From: Clostridiaceae bacterium
GTDB taxonomy: Bacteria; Bacillota; Clostridia; Saccharofermentanales; UBA5734
NCBI GenBank assembly: GCA_012511525.1
Contig: JAAZFW010000575.1
Location: forward strand, 1 to 13,982
Direction: 5' to 3'
Length of the DNA: 13,982 nt
The notes beneath the pieces were generated by a model. That model worked only from the letters and a program-made list of their open reading frames with translations. It did no database searches and had not been told where the DNA came from. Made by a program: the position numbers and the translations under genes. This document shows positions 4,900 through 12,772 of this stretch, one piece after another (positions within the stretch are counted from its first letter, which is position 1; each line of letters starts with the position of its first letter).

Positions 4900-7599
4900 A
4901 TGGCGGCCAACACCGTCAACACCAAACGAGAAATCAACGGCGTCTTTTACCTGGCTTTAGCTGTAATCCTGGGCGTCGCGTTTTACCTGCCTGCCGGGCG
5001 CAGCGGCTGGATCGGCCAGGTTTTGCTAAACGGCGGCCGCGGCCTGTTCGGGGTGACCGCGCTGGCGCTACCGGCCCTGTTTGCCTATATGGCAATCGAC
5101 TACCTGCTGGAAAAAGACATGTCCGTCACGAGGCGGCGCTTCACCTATGTCCTGATTCTGATGATCGGGTCCGCCGCCATGCTGCACCTGCTGACCACGG
5201 ATCTCCAGGCCGTGCGAGCCTACAGCCTGGCTGCTGGCGAACGCCACCAGGCCTGGCGCGCGGTCCAGCACTTGTGGCAGAGCGGCATCGAGCCGGCCCT
5301 GATCCAGGAAGGGTCGCGCACCGCCATGAGCGGCGGTCTGTTGGGCGGCGGCCTGGCCCTGGGCCTTTATGCCATCGCCGGTTCGATCGGCTCGATCGTG
5401 CTCCTGGCAGCGCTGCTGCTTTCCCTGATCATCCTGCTTTTCAACGTCTCGCTGACCGGCATGGTCGGCCATACGGCGAGCGCCTTGTCGGCGACACGCC
5501 AGAAGCTGGACCAGGCCGTCCGTGACCGCGCCGACCAGGCGCGTGAAGAGCGAAGCGTAGCCGCTGCGGCGCCGCCGGACCGCAAGAGCTTCGACGTCCT
5601 GCTGCCGGAGCGCGGCAAGGACACAGAGACGGCCGCCCGCGTCCGGCCGGCCAGCGTGACCGTTGAGCAAGCCGGCCGGAAACCCACGCTGCTGGAAAGC
5701 CTGAAAAAGCTGTTCAAGCCTGACGAGGTTGAGGACGGTGTGCCGGCCCTGGGCGCCGAGGATCTGCCGGTGCCCGATTTCCTGCGCGACACCTCCGGTG
5801 AGACGCAGGTTGCGGCCGACGATATCGCGCCGCCTGCCGTGCTCAAACCGCAGTCTCCCTATAACCTTGAAGTGACTGAGGCCGAACCGGCCGCGCCTGA
5901 TAACGTATCCCTGCCGGCCGGTATTCACCGTGTTGTCACCGGCGAAACGTCTCCGGCCAGGGCAGCACAACAAACCATCCGCGAACCAGAGAAATCCATC
6001 CAGGAAGAACTGGCCGGAAGCCGCGAGCACTGGACGGACCGCACCGAATCCGCCCCGCCGGCAGTAACCATACCCGGCAAAGGGAAGCGCATTCCGTCCG
6101 GCACACAGCTGGGTATCGAGCTGCCGTACCAGGCGCCGCCCCTCAGGCTGCTCAGACGCGAAGACCAGGTTTCCAGCACGGTCAGCAGCCAAGCTGTCCA
6201 GGCACTGGGCCGCAAGCTGGAAGAGACCCTGGCCAGCTTCGGCATCGAGGCCTCCGTCGTCCATGTGACAACCGGTCCGACGATCACGCGTTTCGAGCTT
6301 AGCCCCGGACCGGGCGTCAAAGTCAGCCGCATCGTCAGCCTGGCTGACGACATCGCGCTCAACCTGGCGGCGCTGGGGGTGCGCATCGAGGCTCCGATCC
6401 CCGGCAAGTCCGCGATCGGGATCGAGATCCCCAACAAGGAGACCCAGCCTGTCTTGCTGCGCGGCCTGCTCGAGTCGGCTGAGTTCCAAAACACCCGTTC
6501 GCCGCTGACGGCCGCCCTCGGCCGCGACATCCAGGGCAGCCCGCTCCTGTGCGACCTGGCCAAGATGCCCCACCTGCTCATCGCCGGCGCTACCGGTTCC
6601 GGCAAGTCCGTCTGCATCAACGCCGTCCTGATGAGCATCCTGTTCCGTTCGCCGCCGGAAGAGGTCCGCATGCTGATGATCGACCCCAAGGTCGTCGAGC
6701 TCAGCGTCTACAACGGCATCCCGCACCTGCTGGCGCCCGTTGTGACAGACCCCAAGAAAGCGGCCAACACGCTGACCTGGGCGGTCAGCGAGATGGTGCG
6801 CCGTTACGGGCTGTTCGCGGAAAAATCAGTGCGTGACATCAACTCCTACCGTGCGTCGGCCGCCGCCAACGCCGCGGCAATCAGCGCGGATAATGACGAG
6901 GCCGAATACGAGCACCTTCCCCTGATTTTACTGGTCATCGACGAGCTGTCCGACCTGATGGCCACGACGCCGACCGAAGTCGAAGACGCGATCGCCCGCC
7001 TGACCGCGATGGCCCGAGCCGCCGGCATCCACCTGATCATCGCGACCCAGCGCCCGTCCGTCGACGTCATTACGGGCGTCATCAAGGCCAACATCCCGTC
7101 GCGCATCGCCTTTGCCGTCGCCTCGCAGGTCGACTCGCGCACCATCCTGGACATGGCCGGCGCCGAAAAGCTCCTCGGCAAGGGCGACATGCTCTATTAC
7201 CCGCAAAGCGCCGCCAAACCGGTGCGCGGCCAAGGGGCTTTTATAACCGATTCGGAAGTCGAGCAGGTACTCAACTACATCAAGGCCCAGCACGCCGCCG
7301 ATTATGACGACACCGTCTCCAACGCGATCATGACAGCGTCGGCCAATGCCGGCAAGGAAAAGATCGGCGATGAGACCGACGAGCTGCTGCCCCAGGCCCT
7401 GGACATCGTTGTCGAAACCGGTTACGCTTCCGTTTCGCTGCTGCAGCGGCGCATGAACGTCGGATATCCCCGCGCTGCCCGCCTGATCGACACGCTGCAC
7501 GACAAAGGCTACATCGGCCCGTTCGACGGCTCCAAGCCGCGCAAGCTCCTGATCACCCAGGGCCAGTATGAAGAGCTGAAAGCCAAGGAGAAGCAGTAA
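4900..7599 (+). CDS. ftsK: DNA translocase FtsK/SpoIIIE
   Basis: This ATP-driven DNA pump sits at the division septum and clears or sorts chromosome ends, working with XerCD dif recombination or spore chromosome transfer depending on the organism. The N-terminus has four to five hydrophobic segments (about 13-32, 41-65, 80-100 and 145-190). A proline- and charge-rich linker runs from about 195 to 420. The motor follows, with Walker A GATGSGKS (563-570) and Walker B ending in VIDE (D681, E682). The C-terminal winged-helix gamma domain (about 825-890), which reads KOPS/SRS-type DNA signals, is complete. At 899 residues it is SpoIIIE-sized and much shorter than E. coli FtsK. GGGAGGAG lies eight bases before the ATG. 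Whether it serves sporulation cannot be told from this window. Confidence 0.96.
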   Translation: MAANTVNTKREINGVFYLALAVILGVAFYLPAGRSGWIGQVLLNGGRGLFGVTALALPALFAYMAIDYLLEKDMSVTRRRFTYVLILMIGSAAMLHLLTTDLQAVRAYSLAAGERHQAWRAVQHLWQSGIEPALIQEGSRTAMSGGLLGGGLALGLYAIAGSIGSIVLLAALLLSLIILLFNVSLTGMVGHTASALSATRQKLDQAVRDRADQAREERSVAAAAPPDRKSFDVLLPERGKDTETAARVRPASVTVEQAGRKPTLLESLKKLFKPDEVEDGVPALGAEDLPVPDFLRDTSGETQVAADDIAPPAVLKPQSPYNLEVTEAEPAAPDNVSLPAGIHRVVTGETSPARAAQQTIREPEKSIQEELAGSREHWTDRTESAPPAVTIPGKGKRIPSGTQLGIELPYQAPPLRLLRREDQVSSTVSSQAVQALGRKLEETLASFGIEASVVHVTTGPTITRFELSPGPGVKVSRIVSLADDIALNLAALGVRIEAPIPGKSAIGIEIPNKETQPVLLRGLLESAEFQNTRSPLTAALGRDIQGSPLLCDLAKMPHLLIAGATGSGKSVCINAVLMSILFRSPPEEVRMLMIDPKVVELSVYNGIPHLLAPVVTDPKKAANTLTWAVSEMVRRYGLFAEKSVRDINSYRASAAANAAAISADNDEAEYEHLPLILLVIDELSDLMATTPTEVEDAIARLTAMARAAGIHLIIATQRPSVDVITGVIKANIPSRIAFAVASQVDSRTILDMAGAEKLLGKGDMLYYPQSAAKPVRGQGAFITDSEVEQVLNYIKAQHAADYDDTVSNAIMTASANAGKEKIGDETDELLPQALDIVVETGYASVSLLQRRMNVGYPRAARLIDTLHDKGYIGPFDGSKPRKLLITQGQYEELKAKEKQ

Positions 7600-7601
7600 G
7601 C

Positions 7602-9584
7602 ATGGCGCATCTGCCGATGACCCGGCGCGAGATGGACCCGCTTGGCTGGGACGAACTCGATTTTCTGTTTATCAGCGGGGACGCCTATGTCGACCACCCC
7701 GCGTTTGGCTGTGCCATCCTGACGCGCGTCCTTGTGGATGCCGGTTACCGGGTGGGCATCATCGCGCAGCCGGACGTGACGCGTCCGGACAGCCTGACCG
7801 CCATGGGCGTTCCGCGTCTGGGTGTGCTCGTATCGACCGGTGTCGTCGACTCGATGGTCAATCACTATACGGCAGCCGGCCGCAAACGCAGCCAGGATGT
7901 GTACAGTCCAGGCGGCAAGCCGGGATCAAGGCCTGACCGGGCCCTGATCCGTTACGGTCAGATGGTGCGCAGTCAGCTGGGGAACGTGCCGCTGATCGTC
8001 GGCGGCATCGAGGCCAGCCTGCGCCGCTTTGCCCATTACGACGCCTGGAGCCGGACGGTGCGCGGATCCGTTCTGCCGGACTGCGCGGCCGATATCCTGG
8101 TTTTCGGCGAAGGCGAACAGACCATGCTGGAACTGGCGTCCTACCTGGCCCGCGGCGTGCCGGTCTCCCGCCTCAACGCCATCCGCGGCACCGCGGTTTG
8201 GCTGAGAGCTGAGCAGCTGCCCAAGAAGACCCGCTTGTTCCTGGAACAGCAGGGAAGAAGCCTGGATTTTTCCAGCCGGCCGCCCGAGGCCTGGAAAGGC
8301 CGCTGCCTGATCGAGGACGAACAGCATATCCTGCTGCCGTCGGCCGAACAGGTGATGCAGGACAAGGTCGCCTATGCCGTCGCCGGGCGCTACCAGGAAA
8401 TGGAACAGGATCCGGCCGGCGGAAAGGTTTTGATCCAGCCCCACGGTGACCGCTTCCTGGTTCAGAACCCGCCGGCAGCCCCGATGGATACGGCCGCGCT
8501 GGATCGTGTCTACGCGTTGCCGTACACGCGCGAATGGCACCCGTCTTACACCGCCCAGGGCGGCATACCGGCCCTGCAGGAGGTCCGTTTCAGCGTCACG
8601 GCCCACCGGGGCTGTTACGGAGGCTGCCGCTTTTGCGCGATCACCCACCACATGGGGCGGATCATGCGGCCGCGTAGCGACGCGTCCATCCTGGCGGAAA
8701 TCGACCAGCTGACCCGTTTGCCCGACTTCAAGGGCTATATCCACGACATCGGCGGCCCGACCGCCAATTTTCACCTGCCTGCCTGCGCCAGGCAGCGCCG
8801 TGGGGAGGTCTGCCGCCACCGCCATTGCCTGGATCCGGAGCCATGCCCCCAGCTGGAGATTGACCACAGTGCCTATTTGTCGCTGCTGACCCAGGCCCGG
8901 CAGTGTCCGGGGGGCAAAAAGGTGTTCGTGCGTTCTGGCATCCGCTTCGACATGGCCTTGGCCGACCCTGACCCGACCTTTATGACCGAGCTGTGCCGCC
9001 ACCACGTCAGCGGCCAGCTTAAAGTCGCTCCGGAACACATCAGCACCGACGTTCTGCGCCTGATGGGCAAACCGTCATCTTCGGTTTACACGGCCTTCAG
9101 CGCGCGTTTTGAGGCCATCAACCGGCAACTGGGTCTGAGCCAGTATCTTGTCCCGTACCTGATTTCGGGCCATCCCGGCTCGACCCTGGAGCACGCCATC
9201 GAGCTGGCCTTGTTTTTGCGCCGTTCGCATCGCATGCCGGAGCAGGTCCAGGATTTCTACCCGACGCCGGGGTCTCTGTCTACGGTCATGTTCCATACCG
9301 GCTTGGACCCGATGTCGATGCAGCCGGTCCATGTCCCCGACGAGCGGGAAAAACGCTGGCAGCGCGCCCTGCTCCAGCCGACTGCGCCCCGCAACCGCCG
9401 TCTGGTCGTCGAAGCCCTGACCGCCGCCGAGCGAACTGATTTGCTGAAATACCCGGGCGGCGTTTTCGCCATACAGGATCAACCAGCCGAAAAGGCACCA
9501 CGAGGAGGAACGAGGCATGAGCATTCTGATCAGCGGCAAGGAACTGTCCGTCAAGCTGCGCGCCCGAACCGGCGCGGACGTTGA
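7602..9584 (+). CDS. YgiQ-family radical SAM protein (UPF0313)
   Basis: A radical SAM enzyme of the YgiQ family; the reaction is, to my knowledge, not established. The N-terminal family domain (about 1-300) starts with the typical LDFLFISGDAYVDHP pattern and includes IVGGIEASLRRF. The radical SAM core has the cluster motif C338-x3-C342-x2-C345 in HRGCYGGCRFC. APEH and further family blocks such as YLIS-HPGS and DFYPTPG follow. It has 660 residues. The start is two bases after the ftsK stop, with AAGGAG 11 bases upstream, a rather wide spacing. The last 23 codons lie inside folD in another frame (68-base overlap) and encode a basic, low-complexity tail that is probably lineage-specific. It sits between ftsK and folD with no obvious functional link to either. 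Confidence 0.93.
   Translation: MAHLPMTRREMDPLGWDELDFLFISGDAYVDHPAFGCAILTRVLVDAGYRVGIIAQPDVTRPDSLTAMGVPRLGVLVSTGVVDSMVNHYTAAGRKRSQDVYSPGGKPGSRPDRALIRYGQMVRSQLGNVPLIVGGIEASLRRFAHYDAWSRTVRGSVLPDCAADILVFGEGEQTMLELASYLARGVPVSRLNAIRGTAVWLRAEQLPKKTRLFLEQQGRSLDFSSRPPEAWKGRCLIEDEQHILLPSAEQVMQDKVAYAVAGRYQEMEQDPAGGKVLIQPHGDRFLVQNPPAAPMDTAALDRVYALPYTREWHPSYTAQGGIPALQEVRFSVTAHRGCYGGCRFCAITHHMGRIMRPRSDASILAEIDQLTRLPDFKGYIHDIGGPTANFHLPACARQRRGEVCRHRHCLDPEPCPQLEIDHSAYLSLLTQARQCPGGKKVFVRSGIRFDMALADPDPTFMTELCRHHVSGQLKVAPEHISTDVLRLMGKPSSSVYTAFSARFEAINRQLGLSQYLVPYLISGHPGSTLEHAIELALFLRRSHRMPEQVQDFYPTPGSLSTVMFHTGLDPMSMQPVHVPDEREKRWQRALLQPTAPRNRRLVVEALTAAERTDLLKYPGGVFAIQDQPAEKAPRGGTRHEHSDQRQGTVRQAARPNRRGR
9502..9508 (+). 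promoter_or_regulatory. Strong ribosome binding site of folD inside the ygiQ-like gene
   Basis: GAGGAGG lies eight bases before the folD ATG at 9517 and inside the upstream coding frame. It confirms the folD start and therefore the long overlap with the upstream gene. Confidence 0.8.
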
Positions 9585-10377
9585 CAAGCTAAGCCGGCAG
9601 GCGGGCCGCCGGCCGGGACTGGCGGTCATCCAGGTCGGCGAGGACCCCGGTTCGACCATCTATGTCAACAACAAGAAAAAGGCCTGTGAAGAGGCGGGGA
9701 TCCGATCCTACAGCTACCATCTGCCCGCATCGGTTTCCCAGCTCGAACTGCTGGCCCTGATCGATGAGCTCAACCAGGACAGCAAGATCCACGGCATCCT
9801 CTGCCAGCTGCCCCTGCCGGACCACATCGACGAGTTCACGATCATCTGCGCGATCAAGCCGGACAAGGATGTCGACGGGTTCCATCCCGTCAATGTCGGC
9901 CTGCTCTCGCTGGGCCGGGACTGCCCCGTGCCCTGCACGCCGTCCGGGATCATCGCCATGCTCAAGGCTTACGAGCTGCCCATCAAGGGCAAGCGCTGCG
10001 TCATCGTCGGCCGCAGCAACATCGTCGGCAAACCGGTCGCCCAGCTGATGCTGCGCGAGCACGCGACCGTCACGGTGGCCCATTCCCGCACCGTCGACCT
10101 GCCGGCAGTCTGCCGCGAGGCCGACATCCTGATCGTCGCCATCGGCAAGGCGAAGATGATCACAGCCGACTATGTCAAGCCCGGCGCGGTCGTCATCGAC
10201 GTCGGCATCAACCGCAATGAGGCCGGCAAGGTGGTCGGCGACGTCGACTTCGCCTCCGTCGAACCCGTCGCCTCGGCGATCACGCCGGTTCCGGGCGGGG
10301 TCGGCCCGATGACCATCGCCATGCTGCTGCAAAACACGCTGGATGCGTTTTGCCGGATCGAAGGCATTCGCCTGTGA
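9517..10377 (+). CDS. folD: Bifunctional methylenetetrahydrofolate dehydrogenase/cyclohydrolase
   Basis: FolD interconverts 5,10-methylene-, 5,10-methenyl- and 10-formyl-tetrahydrofolate using NADP, feeding purine, fMet and one-carbon pathways in the cytoplasm. The catalytic set is in place: Y49 and K53 in the YVNNKKKACEE segment, Q97 in GILCQLPLP, and D120 in PDKDVDGFHP. The NADP domain has the GRSNIVGKP loop, and the C-terminus has PVPGGVGPMT. At 286 residues it has standard length. The start is secured by GAGGAGG eight bases upstream, although this places its first 68 bases inside the preceding gene. It overlaps the next start by four bases (GTGA). Confidence 0.97.
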   Translation: MSILISGKELSVKLRARTGADVDKLSRQAGRRPGLAVIQVGEDPGSTIYVNNKKKACEEAGIRSYSYHLPASVSQLELLALIDELNQDSKIHGILCQLPLPDHIDEFTIICAIKPDKDVDGFHPVNVGLLSLGRDCPVPCTPSGIIAMLKAYELPIKGKRCVIVGRSNIVGKPVAQLMLREHATVTVAHSRTVDLPAVCREADILIVAIGKAKMITADYVKPGAVVIDVGINRNEAGKVVGDVDFASVEPVASAITPVPGGVGPMTIAMLLQNTLDAFCRIEGIRL

Positions 10378-11534
10378 GGTTGACCGCTTTCAGTTTGGAT
10401 ACCGGTCTGGCCCTCCTGCTGCTGGCGGGTCTGCTCCTGGTGTCGCTCATCGTCCTGATCGTCCAGAATATCCGCCTGGGACGCCAGCTGAACGCGCGAA
10501 GGCGCGAGCAAAGCGCGACAGACCAGGCGATCGAGCTGCTGCGCCACGACTTTGCCCGCCAGACCGACTTGCTCCAGCAGACGGTAACCTCGCGTGTCCA
10601 GGACGCCAGCCGCGACCAGCGGGAAATCAACGCCCTGTTCATCACCCAGCTGCAACAGGCCAACCAGGGCAGCGGGCAGATGCTGGAAACCATCCGCCAG
10701 TCAATCCAGGAGCAGATGACCCGGATCGCCGCCAACCTGCGCGACATGCAGGCCGTGGCTGGCGATGTGCGCTCTTTGCGCCAGGCGCTCGGCTCGGTAC
10801 GCGGACGCGGCGTCATCGGTGAGCTGCAGCTCGAGCAGCTGCTGGCGGACATCCTGTCACCCAGCCAGTACCGCACCCAGGTTCGCATCCGGGCCGGACG
10901 GCAGGAAGCTGTCGACGCCGCTGTCCTGCTTGCGTCAGATGAAGGCGAACAAGCCGTCTTGCTGCCGATCGACGCCAAGTTTCCGCTTGACTACCTGCAC
11001 CGCCTGCTGTCGGCCCGCGAGGCCGACGACATGGAGGCGGCCGCGGAGTTCGGACGTGAACTGACCGCCCGACTGCGCCAGGAAGCCAAAAAAATCGCCG
11101 AACTCTATATCCAGCCGCCGGCCACCACCGATTTTGCCATCTGCTACCTGCCCGGCGAGACTTTGTTTGCCGAAGCGATGCGCGACGGCGCCCTGGCCGC
11201 CGACTTGTACCGCCAGCATCGCATCCTCCTGGCCGGACCGACCTCGATGGCCGCCATCCTGGCCGGGCTGCAGGCCATTTTCCGATTACAGGCCATGGAG
11301 CGGCAGTCGTTGGAAATCGCCCGGACGCTGACGGGGCTGCAGCGCGACGTGCAAAAATACGAAGAGAGCCTGTCCCGGCTGCACGCGCGCCTGGTACGGG
11401 CGGTATCTGAAAGCGAAGGCTGCCTGCGCTATGCCGCCCAAGTGCGCAGCCGGCTCGAGGGACTGGAACAGAACGATACGCCATCGAACGAAAGAGAGGA
11501 ACCATCGGACCATGACAACGAACCGGAAAGCTGA
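10374..11534 (+). CDS. rmuC: RmuC-family protein (DNA recombination protein family)
   Basis: RmuC proteins are membrane-tethered proteins with a nuclease-like fold; E. coli rmuC limits inversion at short inverted repeats, but the molecular activity is not well settled. Here one transmembrane helix (about residues 9-31) is followed by a long Q- and R-rich coiled coil (about 35-130). The family domain comes next, with GxxGE near 145 and the conserved PIDAKFPLDY block around D200. Further on are CYLPGE, and GPTSMAAIL near 285. I chose GTG at 10374 because it overlaps the folD stop as GTGA and has GAAGG nine bases upstream; an in-frame TTG at 10350 has no such site. This gives 386 residues. The acidic tail overlaps cinA by 23 bases. 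Confidence 0.92.
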   Translation: MRLTAFSLDTGLALLLLAGLLLVSLIVLIVQNIRLGRQLNARRREQSATDQAIELLRHDFARQTDLLQQTVTSRVQDASRDQREINALFITQLQQANQGSGQMLETIRQSIQEQMTRIAANLRDMQAVAGDVRSLRQALGSVRGRGVIGELQLEQLLADILSPSQYRTQVRIRAGRQEAVDAAVLLASDEGEQAVLLPIDAKFPLDYLHRLLSAREADDMEAAAEFGRELTARLRQEAKKIAELYIQPPATTDFAICYLPGETLFAEAMRDGALAADLYRQHRILLAGPTSMAAILAGLQAIFRLQAMERQSLEIARTLTGLQRDVQKYEESLSRLHARLVRAVSESEGCLRYAAQVRSRLEGLEQNDTPSNEREEPSDHDNEPES

Positions 11535-12765
11535 AATCATCTGCGTCGGGACCGAACTGCTGCTGGGGCAGATCGTCAACACCAACGCGGCCTGGCTGGC
11601 TCGCGAACTGAGCCTTCTGGGGATCCATTCCTATTACCAGACCGTGGTCGGCGACAACCCGGGCCGCCTGGCCGACTGCATCCGCCAGGCGATCGGGCGT
11701 TCGGACATCATCTTGCTGACTGGCGGTTTGGGTCCGACCCAGGACGACATCACGATGGCCGTCGCATCTTCGGTCGCCGGATTGCCGCTCAAGCTGCACG
11801 AACCCAGCAGGGCGGCCATCGCGGACTATTTCCAGCGCATCGGCCGGTTCCAGGTCACCAGCAACAACTGGAAGCAGGCGATGCTGCCGGACCCTTGTAT
11901 CGTGATGCCCAACAGCAACGGCACCGCCCCAGGCGCCATCCTGGAGACACGCCAGGGGGACCGGACGGTTCACCTGGTGCTTCTGCCCGGTCCGCCCTCT
12001 GAGATGACCGTGATGTTTCGTGATCAGGCAGCCCCTTGGCTGCAAGCCCAAACCACGGCGCGGCTGCGTCATGTCTTCGTGCACATGATCGGCATCGGGG
12101 AATCCGCCGCCGAGACGGCGCTGTCCGACCTGATCGAACGCCAGAGCCCGACGCTGGCGCCCTACGCATCGGAAGGCGAAGTGGTATTCCGCATCACCCA
12201 GGCCGTCGCGTCCGATGACGAACCGGACACCACCCAGGCCATGCTTGACGAAGTCAAACGCCGGGTCGGCCAGCACATCTACGAGGTCGGCATGCGCACC
12301 ATGCCTGAAGTGGTACGCGATCTGCTGATTGCGAAAAACCAGACGGTCAGCTACGCCGAATCCTGCACCGGCGGCCTGGCAACCGGACAACTGACCGATT
12401 TCCCCGGCGCATCCCGCGTGCTTAAGGGCAGCCTGGTCGCTTACGCCAATGGGATCAAGCAGGAACTGCTCAACGTCCCGGTGGAACTGCTCGAACGGGA
12501 AGGGGCGGTCAGCGAAGCATGTGCGGCCCGCATGGCCGAAGGCTGCCGCCGCTTGTTCTCCACCGACTGGGCCGTCGCCATCACCGGCATCGCCGGTCCG
12601 GACGGCGGAAGCGACGACAAGCCGATCGGGACGGTCTGGCTGGCTGTCTCCGGCCCGGACGGCACCGTCACCCAGCAGCTGCGCCAAGGCGGCAACCGGG
12701 CCAGGATCCGCAAGGTCTCGGCCCTGAAGGCCCACGACCTGCTGCGCCAGCAACTGGTCAAGTAA
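11512..12765 (+). CDS. cinA: CinA: molybdopterin-binding-like domain fused to nicotinamide-nucleotide amidase
   Basis: CinA-type proteins deamidate nicotinamide mononucleotide in pyridine nucleotide salvage, and some also cleave ADP-ribose. The N-terminal COG1058 (MoaB-like) domain begins AEIICVGTELLLGQIVNTN (residues 7-25) and includes TGGLGPTQDD (70-79). The C-terminal PncC amidase domain contains ESCTGG (283-288) and TGIAGPDGG (358-366). With ATG 11512 it has 417 residues, the family's usual size. The frame is open back to 11431, but that part lies in rmuC and matches nothing. A GAGAGGA site is about 11 bases upstream, a little far. In many Bacillota cinA precedes recA; here it precedes a murJ-like gene. 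A possible ADP-ribose link to nudF in the same operon is an inference. Confidence 0.95.
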   Translation: MTTNRKAEIICVGTELLLGQIVNTNAAWLARELSLLGIHSYYQTVVGDNPGRLADCIRQAIGRSDIILLTGGLGPTQDDITMAVASSVAGLPLKLHEPSRAAIADYFQRIGRFQVTSNNWKQAMLPDPCIVMPNSNGTAPGAILETRQGDRTVHLVLLPGPPSEMTVMFRDQAAPWLQAQTTARLRHVFVHMIGIGESAAETALSDLIERQSPTLAPYASEGEVVFRITQAVASDDEPDTTQAMLDEVKRRVGQHIYEVGMRTMPEVVRDLLIAKNQTVSYAESCTGGLATGQLTDFPGASRVLKGSLVAYANGIKQELLNVPVELLEREGAVSEACAARMAEGCRRLFSTDWAVAITGIAGPDGGSDDKPIGTVWLAVSGPDGTVTQQLRQGGNRARIRKVSALKAHDLLRQQLVK

Positions 12766-12772
12766 GCAGGCG

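Noticed and set aside
5068..6726. 552-codon minus-strand frame inside ftsK
   Set aside because: Long antisense frames are common in G+C-rich genes with strong third-position bias. The sequence is low-complexity D/G/R/Q-rich and matches nothing.
10350..10373. TTG at 10350 as the rmuC start
   Set aside because: GTG at 10374 has a better-placed ribosome site and the common four-base overlap with the folD stop.
11431..11511. Upstream extension of cinA to 11431
   Set aside because: CinA proteins begin just before the AEII-VGTELL segment. The extension lies in rmuC and matches nothing.
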